From an uncultured Rhodospirillaceae bacterium (GTDB taxonomy: Bacteria > Pseudomonadota > Alphaproteobacteria > CAAGCB01 > CAG-977), in assembly GCA_900553035.1 (NCBI GenBank), contig USCC01000008.1, positions 1 through 35,054 of the forward strand: 35,054 bases of DNA, in the 5' to 3' direction. The position numbers were made by a program, and so were the translations under genes. Of the stretch, positions 16,579-23,940 are shown piece after piece; positions within the stretch are counted from its first letter, which is position 1, and every line of letters begins with the position of its first letter. The notes under the pieces were generated by a model that saw only the letters and a program-made list of their open reading frames with translations, did no database searches and was not told the DNA's origin.

Positions 16579-18369
16579 ATGGGAAAAAAAGCATTCGCCT
16601 TTTTACAGCAGATCGGAAAATCACTGATGCTTCCCGTTGCCGTTTTGCCGGTTGCGGGTTTGCTTCTGGGGGTCGGCTCGGGCCTGTTGAATGCCGAGGT
16701 CTCATGGCTTCCGGCCATTATTCCGCAAGTCATGTCGCAGAGCGGCAGCGTGATTTTCGACAATCTGCCTTTGATTTTCGCCATTGGCACGGCGCTGGGG
16801 CTGACGGATAACGACGGTGTGGCGGCTCTGGCGGCGGTAACGGGCTTTCTGGTCCTTCAGGCCACAATGGGCGTCATGGCCGACGTTCTGTGGTTCCACG
16901 TTTCTTCTGAACAGGAAACGCTTGGTGTTCTGGCTTCGGCACTGGATTACGATGTGGCGTTCGCGCGCAAGATCGTATCGACAAATATGGGCATTAAAAC
17001 GATTCAGACCGGTGTGTTCGGCGGCATTTTCATCGGTGTGATCGCGGCGTATGTGTATAAAAAATACTACCGCATCCAGTTGCCGCCGTATCTGGGCTTT
17101 TTCGCGGGCAAGCGTTTCGTACCGATTGTTTCCTGTTTTGCCGCAATCGCTCTTGGCATTGTGCTCAGTATCATCTGGCCGCCGATTCAGGAGCAGATCA
17201 ACAAGTTTTCCACATGGGCGGCGTACAATTCCCCGGCGGTTGCGGGGGCGACGTACGGTTTTGTCGAACGCCTGCTGTTGCCTTTCGGACTTCACCACAT
17301 CTGGAACGTGCCGTTCTTCTTTGAAATCGGCTCGTACACCAACAAGCTGGGCGAAGTCGTGACCGGCGATATTCCGCGTTTCTTTGCAGGTGATAAAACA
17401 GCCGGCATTCTGGGCGGCGGATTCCTGATCAAGATGTTCGGTCTGCCGGCGGCGGCGCTGGCCATCCTGCATACGGCCAAACCTGAAAACCGTCTGAAAG
17501 TCAGCGGGATCATGGCTTCGGGTGCTTTGACGGCCTTTCTGACGGGCATTACGGAACCGTTGGAATTCACGTTCCTGTTCGTTGCGCCGATGCTGTACTT
17601 CATCCACGCAATTCTGGTCAGTTCGGCTTTCGCGGTCATCAACCTTGCGGGCGCACACATCGGTTACACCTTTTCGCAGGGGGCCATTGACTTCGGCCTG
17701 TTCTATGCTCTGGACACCAAGCCGTGGATGGTGTTCATCCTGGGGCCGGTGTATGCCGTGATTTACTATGTTGTCTTCCGGTTTTTCATCACGTTCTTCA
17801 ACATGAAAACGCCGGGACGTGACGATGAGGCCACGCCCGTTGCGGCTCAGGTCGCCGGAGCTTCGGAACACGACGCGAAAATGGCCTTTGCCAAAAAGCT
17901 GGTGCAGGCCTTTGGCGGTCGTGACAACATTAAAAATCTGGACGCCTGCATCACGCGTCTGCGTCTGATTGTCAAGGATCCCTCAAAAGCAAGCGATGAA
18001 CGGCTGAAAGAGCTGGGCGCGGCGGGCGTTATGCGCGTTGCGGACGGGGTTCAGGCGATTTTCGGCACCGCGTCCGAAAACCTGAAGACGGATATGGAGG
18101 AATACCTCCGAACCGGTGACGGCGGCCGCGACGAAGAGGAGGTCGCCCCTTCCGGAAAAGAGGAAGAGGCTTCCCTGTCTCCGGCTGTCAAAGAGGCTCT
18201 GGGCGGAGAGGGAAACGTATCCCGCGCCGTGAAAAGCGACGGAAACGCGCTTCGTGTCAAAGTAAAGGACAGGGCTAAAATTGATGAAAAGAAACTGCGT
18301 GAAGCAGGGATTGATCTGATGATGAAAATCGACGAAGAGCTGGTTTACCTGATGCCCTTTGTTCCCTGA
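16579..18369 (+). CDS. ptsG: Glucose PTS permease IICB
   Basis: Imports and phosphorylates glucose at the inner membrane using phosphate from the IIA-HPr-EI protein encoded just upstream. 596 residues. The IIC membrane domain (about 1-410) carries FAIGTALGLTDNDG, PFGLHHIWNVPFF and the substrate motif GITEPLEF. A IIB domain (about 435-510) follows with the phospho-Cys C457 in LDACITRL. A second, shorter IIB-like segment (about 532-596) ends the protein; there the Cys position is Ser, so it cannot carry phosphate. Glucose is favoured over N-acetylglucosamine by the motif spelling, but substrate choice within this family is not certain. AGGAGG lies 9 bases before ATG. Confidence 0.9.
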   Translation: MGKKAFAFLQQIGKSLMLPVAVLPVAGLLLGVGSGLLNAEVSWLPAIIPQVMSQSGSVIFDNLPLIFAIGTALGLTDNDGVAALAAVTGFLVLQATMGVMADVLWFHVSSEQETLGVLASALDYDVAFARKIVSTNMGIKTIQTGVFGGIFIGVIAAYVYKKYYRIQLPPYLGFFAGKRFVPIVSCFAAIALGIVLSIIWPPIQEQINKFSTWAAYNSPAVAGATYGFVERLLLPFGLHHIWNVPFFFEIGSYTNKLGEVVTGDIPRFFAGDKTAGILGGGFLIKMFGLPAAALAILHTAKPENRLKVSGIMASGALTAFLTGITEPLEFTFLFVAPMLYFIHAILVSSAFAVINLAGAHIGYTFSQGAIDFGLFYALDTKPWMVFILGPVYAVIYYVVFRFFITFFNMKTPGRDDEATPVAAQVAGASEHDAKMAFAKKLVQAFGGRDNIKNLDACITRLRLIVKDPSKASDERLKELGAAGVMRVADGVQAIFGTASENLKTDMEEYLRTGDGGRDEEEVAPSGKEEEASLSPAVKEALGGEGNVSRAVKSDGNALRVKVKDRAKIDEKKLREAGIDLMMKIDEELVYLMPFVP

Positions 18370-18383
18370 TTTTCCTGTTTATG

Positions 18384-18409
18384 AAAAGCGGCCTTCGGGT
18401 CGCTTTTTT
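18384..18409 (+). terminator. Terminator of the PTS operon
   Basis: A 10-bp stem with one mismatch or wobble (18384-18393 with 18398-18407), TTCG tetraloop and a run of T, 15 bases after the ptsG stop. Confidence 0.85.
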
Positions 18410-18541
18410 GTGTTAAGCCTAAAAGAGATATGGACAATCGTTTTTTGAAGTTCCACAATATGCCCACAAAAACATGGATTTGAAAAGTCCCGTGTGTTAC
18501 TTTTGAACGGTTCTAAAATTGTATAAAGGAGTTCTGGAATT

Positions 18542-19117
18542 ATGAAATCGGTTAAGGGAACGAAAACGGAAAAGAATCTGCTGATTTCTTTTGCCGGCGA
18601 ATCTCAGGCACGTATGCGCTACACGTATTTTGCTTCTGTCGCGAAAAAGGAAGGCTATGAGCAGATTGCCGCGATCTTTACGGAAACGGCGGATCAGGAA
18701 AAGGAACACGCCAAGCGTATGTTTAAGTTCCTGGAAGGCGGAGATGTTGAAATCACGGCGGCATATCCGGCCGGCATGATCCGCAACACGCTGGAAAACC
18801 TTGATGAAGCGGCCAAGGGCGAAGAACACGAATACGGTGATATGTATCCGTCTTTTGCAAAAGTCGCCGAAGAAGAGGGTTTCCCCGAAATCGCCCAGAT
18901 GTACCGTGCTGTTTCCGTGGCCGAAGTCTTCCACGGCAACCGTTTTCGCACTTTGCAGGAAAACATCAAAATGGATCGTGTTTTCAGCCGTCAGACGGCT
19001 CAGAAGTGGCGTTGCCGCAACTGCGGTTATGTGCATGAAGGCCTTTCCGCTCCGGAAAAATGCCCGGCCTGTCTGCACCCGCAGGCGTATTTCGAGATTG
19101 CGGCCGAAAACTATTAA
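18542..19117 (+). CDS. rbr: Rubrerythrin
   Basis: A non-heme di-iron peroxidase that reduces H2O2 in the cytoplasm of anaerobes. 191 residues: an N-terminal ferritin-like four-helix domain with iron ligands in GESQARMRY, DQEKEHAK and AEVFHGNR, then a rubredoxin-like FeS4 domain with CRNC (near 158-161) and CPAC (near 173-176). AAAGGAG lies 10 bases before ATG. The gene has its own terminator and presumably its own promoter in 18410-18541, where I cannot fix clear hexamers. It implies oxidative defence in an organism that avoids oxygen, matching the hydrogenase operon. Confidence 0.95.
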   Translation: MKSVKGTKTEKNLLISFAGESQARMRYTYFASVAKKEGYEQIAAIFTETADQEKEHAKRMFKFLEGGDVEITAAYPAGMIRNTLENLDEAAKGEEHEYGDMYPSFAKVAEEEGFPEIAQMYRAVSVAEVFHGNRFRTLQENIKMDRVFSRQTAQKWRCRNCGYVHEGLSAPEKCPACLHPQAYFEIAAENY

Positions 19118-19137
19118 TTCTTTTCGGTTTTCATATG

Positions 19138-19170
19138 AAGCGGCAGTCTCGGCTGCCGCTTTATTGTTTT
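19138..19170 (+). terminator. Terminator of rubrerythrin
   Basis: A 9-bp perfect stem (19138-19146 with 19153-19161), 6-base loop and a T-rich tail, 20 bases after the stop. Confidence 0.85.
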
Positions 19171-19191
19171 TAAGGGAAAGGAAATTTTTTC

Positions 19192-20115
19192 ATGAAGTAT
19201 GCACAGAACATTACACAGCTGATCGGTGGGACACCGCTTCTGAAAATGAACAGGATCAATACGGGGGAGGCCAATATTTTTGCGAAGCTGGAGTCTTTTA
19301 ACCCCATGTCCAGCGTCAAGGATCGTGCGGCACTGTACATGCTGAACGCCGCGGAGAAGGAAGGAAAGCTGAAACCGGGAACAGTGATTGTCGAACCGAC
19401 CAGCGGAAACACGGGCATCGGCCTGGCCTATATCGCGGCGGCACGGGGATACCGCCTGATTCTGACAATGCCGGATACGATGAGTGTTGAACGGCGTAAC
19501 CTTCTGAAAGCGCTGGGGGCGGAGGTTGTCCTGACGGAAGGGGCAAAAGGCATGAAGGGGGCGATTGAAAAAGCGTCGGAAATCGCGGCTTCCCTGCCGT
19601 CGGCTTTTATTCCGCAGCAGTTTGAAAACCCTGCTAATCCGCAGGCGCACCGGGAAACAACGGCAAAGGAAATCTGGGACGATATGGATGGGAAAGTCGA
19701 TTTCTTTGTCAGCGCCGTTGGAACGGGCGGAACGCTGACCGGTGTGGGCGAAGTGCTGAAAAAGAAAAATCCGGCTGTCCGCATTATTGCTGTTGAACCG
19801 GCCGAATCGCCTGTCCTTTCAGGAGGGGCTCCCGGTCCGCACAAAATTCAGGGCATCGGCGCGGGCTTTGTCCCAAAGATCCTTGATACGGAAATTATTG
19901 ATGAGATTGTCCGGGTCACGGCTGAGCAGGCCGGCGATATGGCGCGGCGCTCCGCCCGTGAGGAAGGTGTCCTGATCGGTATTTCATCCGGCGCGGCGCT
20001 TTGGGCGGCGAACGAACTTTCCGGCCGCACGGGGAACAAGGGTAAAAATATTGTTGTCCTGTGCCCCGATTCCGGCGAACGGTATCTCAGTACATGGCTG
20101 TTTGCCGGCGAATAA
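19192..20115 (+). CDS. cysK: Cysteine synthase A (O-acetylserine sulfhydrylase)
   Basis: PLP enzyme making cysteine from O-acetylserine and sulfide. The length of 307 residues is normal. The PLP lysine is K43 in MSSVKDR, the substrate loop is TSGNTG (70-75), the phosphate loop is GTGGTLTG, and the C-terminal SSGAA and CPDSGERYLST segments are present. It lacks the C-terminal extension of CysM. GGGAAAGG precedes the ATG. In this window a cysteine supply gene may matter because of the Fe-S proteins and the Cys-rich secreted protein, but no direct link is shown. Confidence 0.95.
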   Translation: MKYAQNITQLIGGTPLLKMNRINTGEANIFAKLESFNPMSSVKDRAALYMLNAAEKEGKLKPGTVIVEPTSGNTGIGLAYIAAARGYRLILTMPDTMSVERRNLLKALGAEVVLTEGAKGMKGAIEKASEIAASLPSAFIPQQFENPANPQAHRETTAKEIWDDMDGKVDFFVSAVGTGGTLTGVGEVLKKKNPAVRIIAVEPAESPVLSGGAPGPHKIQGIGAGFVPKILDTEIIDEIVRVTAEQAGDMARRSAREEGVLIGISSGAALWAANELSGRTGNKGKNIVVLCPDSGERYLSTWLFAGE

Positions 20116-20122
20116 ATGTGCG

Positions 20123-20154
20123 GGCTCCTTTCCGTGTACCGGAAGGGAGCCTTT
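20123..20154 (+). terminator. Hairpin terminator after cysK
   Basis: A 12-bp stem with one wobble (20123-20134 with 20140-20151), 5-base loop, then TTT. It may be leaky because the next gene starts only 17 bases later. Confidence 0.7.
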
Positions 20155-20170
20155 CACGGACGGAGGGGAA

Positions 20171-20632
20171 GTGACGGAATTTTATATTGACGGCGATGCG
20201 TGTCCGGTTCGGGATGAAGTCATCCGTGTCGCGGAACGTCATGGAATAAAAATAAATATTGCAGGGAACTCGTGGCTGCGCCTGCCGCCGGTGCGGATTG
20301 ATATCCACCGCGAACTGGTTCCGGCGCTTCCTGACGCTGCGGACGACTGGATTGCTTCACGTGCCGCGCCGTTTGATATTGTCGTAACGTCCGATATCCC
20401 GCTGGCGGCGCGCTGTATTGAAAAGCAGGCTTTTGTTATACGGCCCGACGGTGGGGAGTATACGGCCGAAAATATCGGTTCGGCGCTGAGCTTTCGAGAG
20501 TTGAACCGGTTTCTTCGTGAAATCGGCGAAAAGGAGGGCAGCGGCCGTGCTTTTACCGGCCGTGACCGATCAAATTTTCTGTCGGCTCTGGAAAATATGG
20601 TGCGGAAAGCTCTGAAGGCTTCAGGCGGATAA
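20171..20632 (+). CDS. YaiI/YqxD family protein (UPF0178, DUF188)
   Basis: 153 residues from GTG 20171, chosen over a longer in-frame start because GGAGGGG lies 3-9 bases upstream and the family begins with the FYIDGDACPV segment seen at residues 3-12. Other family signatures are IVVTSDIPLA and LS..ELNRFLREIG. The fold is thought to be PIN-like from DGDACP and SDIP acidic residues; the biochemical role is not established. The stop is followed by a repeat region, with no terminator seen. Confidence 0.88.
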   Translation: MTEFYIDGDACPVRDEVIRVAERHGIKINIAGNSWLRLPPVRIDIHRELVPALPDAADDWIASRAAPFDIVVTSDIPLAARCIEKQAFVIRPDGGEYTAENIGSALSFRELNRFLREIGEKEGSGRAFTGRDRSNFLSALENMVRKALKASGG

Positions 20633-20999
20633 GAGAACGGCTCAGGAAAACGGAAAACTGTGGGGAGCCGCACACAACAAGGCTGTTCGGAGAGATGCCC
20701 GAAGCTTCAGACGGGCTTTCAAGAAAACATACCCGGTATGATGGTCGCCGCCGCCGCACCGTGGGTCGGACGCTATTGTTTATCGGCTTTGAAAGCCGCA
20801 TCTCCCGGCGGATGCGTAAAGACCAAGGGGAATTAATCCCGAAGCTTCAGACGGGGCTTTCAAGAAAACATCTTCGGCTGACGGCCGGTAGGAGGCAATC
20901 TGAAAAGTATTTCATCGCCGCCGCACCGTGGGTCGGACGTCGTTGCTTATCGGCTTTGAAAGCCGCATCTTCCGTCAGAGATGTGAAGACCAAGGGGAG
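20633..20999. other. Non-coding gap filled by tandem repeats
   Basis: 367 bases between the convergent YaiI-family gene and pgsA. Frames crossing it on either strand lack ribosome sites and follow the repeat, so I call no gene. Most of it consists of two repeat units (20698-20837 and 20838-21004). Confidence 0.7.
20698..20837. repeat. Tandem repeat unit 1 (140 bp)
   Basis: It shares four blocks with unit 2: GAAGCTTCAGACGGG plus about 16 following bases, the block CGCCGCACCGTGGGTCGGAC, a palindrome-centred block, and AAGACCAAGGGGA. The palindrome CGGCTTTGAAAGCCG is at 20784-20798. Its first 50 bases also resemble the 3' end of pgsA (ACCCGGT.TGATG.GGTC). Confidence 0.8.
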
Positions 21000-21004
21000 T
21001 TAGT
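20838..21004. repeat. Tandem repeat unit 2 (167 bp)
   Basis: Same order of blocks as unit 1, with the palindrome at 20951-20965 and about 27 extra bases between the first and second blocks. Its end merges with the pgsA stop; a third, partial copy of the first block (GATGCTTCAGACCGG at 21008) is the last codons of pgsA. Confidence 0.8.
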
Positions 21005-21575
21005 CCAGATGCTTCAGACCGGCTTTCAGGTAATCGTACCCGGTGATGACGGTCAGAAGAGCGGCAATCCAGAAAAGCACTTCGCCGATTTCTCCGAAAT
21101 AACAGAACCACGGACTGAAATCCGCGACCATCAGCATCGGGATGGCTGTCATCTGGCAGGCGGTTTTCCATTTTGCCAGCCGGGTTACCGGCAGGCCAAC
21201 CTTTATTTCGGCCAGAAATTCACGTAGTCCGGACACAAGAATTTCACGGCACAGAATAATGACCGCCGGCCACAGCCCCGAATACCCGAGACGCTCATAA
21301 GCCGCCATCATCAGAAGCGTCGAAGCGACAAGAAGCTTGTCGGCAATCGGATCCAGTACGCGGCCCAGGCTGGATGTATGATGAATACGCCGCGCCAGAT
21401 AGCCATCAAAATAATCCGTCACCGAAGCCAGAACAAACAGACCGCATCCCAGCCACGCCCAGAACGCTCCCGGAAAGGAAAAAGTCGCGACAATCACCGG
21501 AATGACAAGAATCCGCATAAACGTTAAGTAGTTCGGAAGGTTTTGAACAAAACGGGAATGTTTTTTTTCTGTCAT
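21000..21575 (-). CDS. pgsA: CDP-diacylglycerol-glycerol-3-phosphate 3-phosphatidyltransferase
   Basis: Inner-membrane enzyme of phosphatidylglycerol synthesis, making phosphatidylglycerol phosphate. 191 residues from ATG 21575; a TTG five codons earlier is less likely, though neither has a strong ribosome site. The CDP-alcohol phosphotransferase motif DG-x2-AR-x8-G-x3-D-x3-D is complete in DYFDGYLARR followed by LGRVLDPIAD. About five hydrophobic segments follow. It lies downstream of uvrC on the same strand, a common proteobacterial pairing, with a 139-base AT-rich gap. The 3' end is part of the neighbouring repeat array. Confidence 0.92.
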   Translation of the reverse strand: MTEKKHSRFVQNLPNYLTFMRILVIPVIVATFSFPGAFWAWLGCGLFVLASVTDYFDGYLARRIHHTSSLGRVLDPIADKLLVASTLLMMAAYERLGYSGLWPAVIILCREILVSGLREFLAEIKVGLPVTRLAKWKTACQMTAIPMLMVADFSPWFCYFGEIGEVLFWIAALLTVITGYDYLKAGLKHLD

Positions 21576-21714
21576 GGCATTTGTCCGCAAATCAGTAATT
21601 TTTTCAAATATATCCTATCTTTTTATCTATATCTATACCGAAACGTCATTTTCGTGCTCCTTTCGGGCAAAAAAAGCATCATTAAAAGGATCCGAGACAC
21701 TTTCCGGAATCCCT

Positions 21715-23586
21715 TCATCCGTTCAGATAATCGTGAATCTGCCGTGCAAGGGCAAAACTGATGCCTTCGACTTTGGCAATGTCTTCAACGCTGGCCTCTC
21801 TGAGGACACGGACAGAACCGAAATGCTGCAAAAGCGCCCGTTTCCGTTTGGAACCGATGCCGCTGATATCGTCCAGTGCGGAAACAAGCGTCGCGTTCGT
21901 CCGTTTTATGCGGTGCGAACCGATCGCAAAACGGTGCGCTTCGTCGCGAAGACGCTGGATATAATGCAGGACGGGATTGTCGAATTCCAGGTTGACCGGC
22001 GGGCGGTCTTTGAAAAACAGAGTTTCTTTTCCGGCATTCCGGTCTTCTCCTTTGGCCACACCGACCGCGACAACATCCGGGACGGCCAGCTCCTCCAGGA
22101 CTTCCAGAGCAACAGCCAGCTGATTCATCCCGCCGTCAATCAGGATGACGTCCGGCAGGCAGTTTTCCGCCAGCCCGCGCTTGAAGCGCCGCGTCAGCAC
22201 CTCGCGCATCATGCCGTAGTCGTCCCCGGGCGTGAAAATATCCCAGCTGATATTGAAACGCCGATACGATTTCCGGTCGAATCCGTCCGGTGTCGCAACG
22301 ATCATGGCGCCGACGGCATTTGTGCCCTGAATATGGCTGTTATCATAGACTTCGATACGGCGGACAGGCGTCGGAAGACCGATGAAGTCCTGAAGCTGCT
22401 CAATCAGCCCGGCTCGGGCGGCGGCTTCGACCCGGCGTCGGACGAGAGCCTCCTTCGCGTTCATGAAGGCTCGTTCGACCAGACGTTTTTTATTGCCGCG
22501 GGAATGGGCGTTCAGACGTATGGCATATCCTGCTTTGGCGCTCAGAGCTTCGGCAACGACATCCTGTTCCGGCAGAGGGACATTCAGAAGAATTTCCTTT
22601 GGCGCAGGGTGATTCGTATAAAACTGCCCCAGAAAAGCCTGAAGAACGTCAGCGGCGCTCCGATCTTCGGCGTTTGAAGGGAAATAGGCATAGTTGCCGC
22701 CGCTACGGCCGCCGCGGTAGAAAAAGACCTGGATACATGTCTGTCCCTTATCCGTATACGCCGCCGCTACGTCACAGTCCTTGATGCCGTCCAGATCCTG
22801 GCTCTGGCTCTGAACCTGGTTCAGAGCGCGGATGCGGTCGCGCAGTACAGCCGCCGTTTCGTAATTCAGATCACGGCTGGCTTCTTCCATCCGGCGAGCC
22901 AGGTCATGCTGAATCCGGGTGCTTTTGTTCCGCATGAAGGCGCAGGCCTCGTTGACAAGAGCCATGTATTCCCCCCGCGGTATTTTTCCGGCACACGGGG
23001 CACTGCAGCGCTTGATCTGGTACAAAAGACAGGGGCGCGTGCGGTGATAGAAAACGTTGTCCGTACAGGAACGCAGAAGAAAGACCTTTTCCAGAATCGT
23101 CAGCGTTTCATTAACGGCTGAAACCGAAGCAAACGGGCCGAAGTATTCTCCTTTGCGAACGCGCGCTCCCCGGTGTTTCAGAATCTGCGGCCACTCGTCC
23201 CGGTTCGTGATCAGAATGTGGGGAAAGGTCTTGTCGTCTTTTAACAGGATGTTGAAATACGGCTTCAGGCGCTTGATCAGGTCGTTTTCAAGGAGAAAGG
23301 CTTCCGATTCATTGGCCGTTTCGATGATTTCAATGCATTCGATCAGGGAAATCATCCTCTGGATACGCATGGACTGTCGTTCCGGATGGGCATAGGCATC
23401 CAGACGCCGGCGCAGATTTTTGGCTTTCCCGACGTATAAAACTTTCCCTTGTTCGGACAGCATGCGGTATACACCCGGACGTTCGGGGAAAAACGGCAGG
23501 CGCGACGCAACATACGCCGCTCCCTTCAGCGTTTCTGCAGATTCGTCGTTTTTCTCCGGGGGGAAAATGCTCTCGTTTTCAGTCAT
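21715..23586 (-). CDS. uvrC: Excinuclease ABC subunit C
   Basis: Makes the two incisions of nucleotide excision repair with UvrB. 623 residues, full length: GIY-YIG nuclease domain (about 32-115, GVYRM, VLYVGKAKNLRRR), Cys-rich segment (CLLYQIKRCSAPC), UVR helix that binds UvrB (about 220-260), RNase H-like second nuclease domain (EVYDNSHIQG, ILIDGG) and C-terminal tandem helix-hairpin-helix (ISGIGSKRKRALL). ATG at 23586 has only a weak ribosome site. The upstream sequence is the AT-rich DnaA-box block, so transcription of uvrC may start there. Confidence 0.96.
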   Translation of the reverse strand: MTENESIFPPEKNDESAETLKGAAYVASRLPFFPERPGVYRMLSEQGKVLYVGKAKNLRRRLDAYAHPERQSMRIQRMISLIECIEIIETANESEAFLLENDLIKRLKPYFNILLKDDKTFPHILITNRDEWPQILKHRGARVRKGEYFGPFASVSAVNETLTILEKVFLLRSCTDNVFYHRTRPCLLYQIKRCSAPCAGKIPRGEYMALVNEACAFMRNKSTRIQHDLARRMEEASRDLNYETAAVLRDRIRALNQVQSQSQDLDGIKDCDVAAAYTDKGQTCIQVFFYRGGRSGGNYAYFPSNAEDRSAADVLQAFLGQFYTNHPAPKEILLNVPLPEQDVVAEALSAKAGYAIRLNAHSRGNKKRLVERAFMNAKEALVRRRVEAAARAGLIEQLQDFIGLPTPVRRIEVYDNSHIQGTNAVGAMIVATPDGFDRKSYRRFNISWDIFTPGDDYGMMREVLTRRFKRGLAENCLPDVILIDGGMNQLAVALEVLEELAVPDVVAVGVAKGEDRNAGKETLFFKDRPPVNLEFDNPVLHYIQRLRDEAHRFAIGSHRIKRTNATLVSALDDISGIGSKRKRALLQHFGSVRVLREASVEDIAKVEGISFALARQIHDYLNG

Positions 23587-23646
23587 CTTGTTGTTTTTAT
23601 TGCCTTTTTAAAGAAATCTCTCCATGAAAGGGGTTTTCCCCAAAGT

Positions 23647-23655
23647 TGTGGATAA
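23647..23655 (-). promoter_or_regulatory. DnaA box 1 (perfect TTATCCACA)
   Basis: TGTGGATAA on the + strand, exact 9-mer match to the high-affinity DnaA site, at the left edge of the AT-rich block and about 60 bases upstream of uvrC. Confidence 0.75.
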
Positions 23656-23846
23656 GTTTGTGAAAAAGGGAATTCCACCTCTATCCGATATAGGGTTTTC
23701 CTTACGTTTTATCAAAATGCCTTATTTTGAGGCAATTTTTACAACATATTGAAAATATTATATTTTTTATAATCAAGCATTATTTTGAAAATTTTTTTTC
23801 CAGTTTGGCTTGATTTATTTTTCTGTCTGGAATAGCTCCTCTTTTC

Positions 23847-23855
23847 TGTGGATAA
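23847..23855 (-). promoter_or_regulatory. DnaA box 2 (perfect TTATCCACA)
   Basis: A second exact match in the same orientation, 200 bases from the first, overlapping the right arm of the bracketing inverted repeat. Confidence 0.75.
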
Positions 23856-23940
23856 CTTTGGGGGTCAAACGTATGACTCGTTATATTCCATAGGATAGGG
23901 GCGAAAGGCCGAAACACGAATCGAGCGGCGACTCGCCATT

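Larger units (their letters stand above)
23587..23940. other. AT-rich intergenic block with DnaA boxes: candidate replication origin or DnaA-controlled region
   Basis: 354 bases without a gene. The centre (about 23690-23840) is strongly AT-rich compared with the flanking genes. Two perfect DnaA boxes in the same orientation lie exactly 200 bases apart. A 10-bp inverted repeat, CCCCAAAGTT at 23638-23647 and AACTTTGGGG at 23854-23863, brackets the block. Three GANTC sites (23875, 23918, 23930), the methylation target of alphaproteobacterial CcrM, cluster on the right. It must also hold the uvrC promoter. Origin function is inferred. Confidence 0.5.

Noticed and set aside
20695..21003. A 102-codon frame through the pgsA-side repeats
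   Set aside because: It follows the repeat blocks, has no ribosome site, and matches no protein I know.
20698..21004. CRISPR array
   Set aside because: Only two units of 140 and 167 bp with several conserved blocks, not short repeats with unique spacers; no cas genes.
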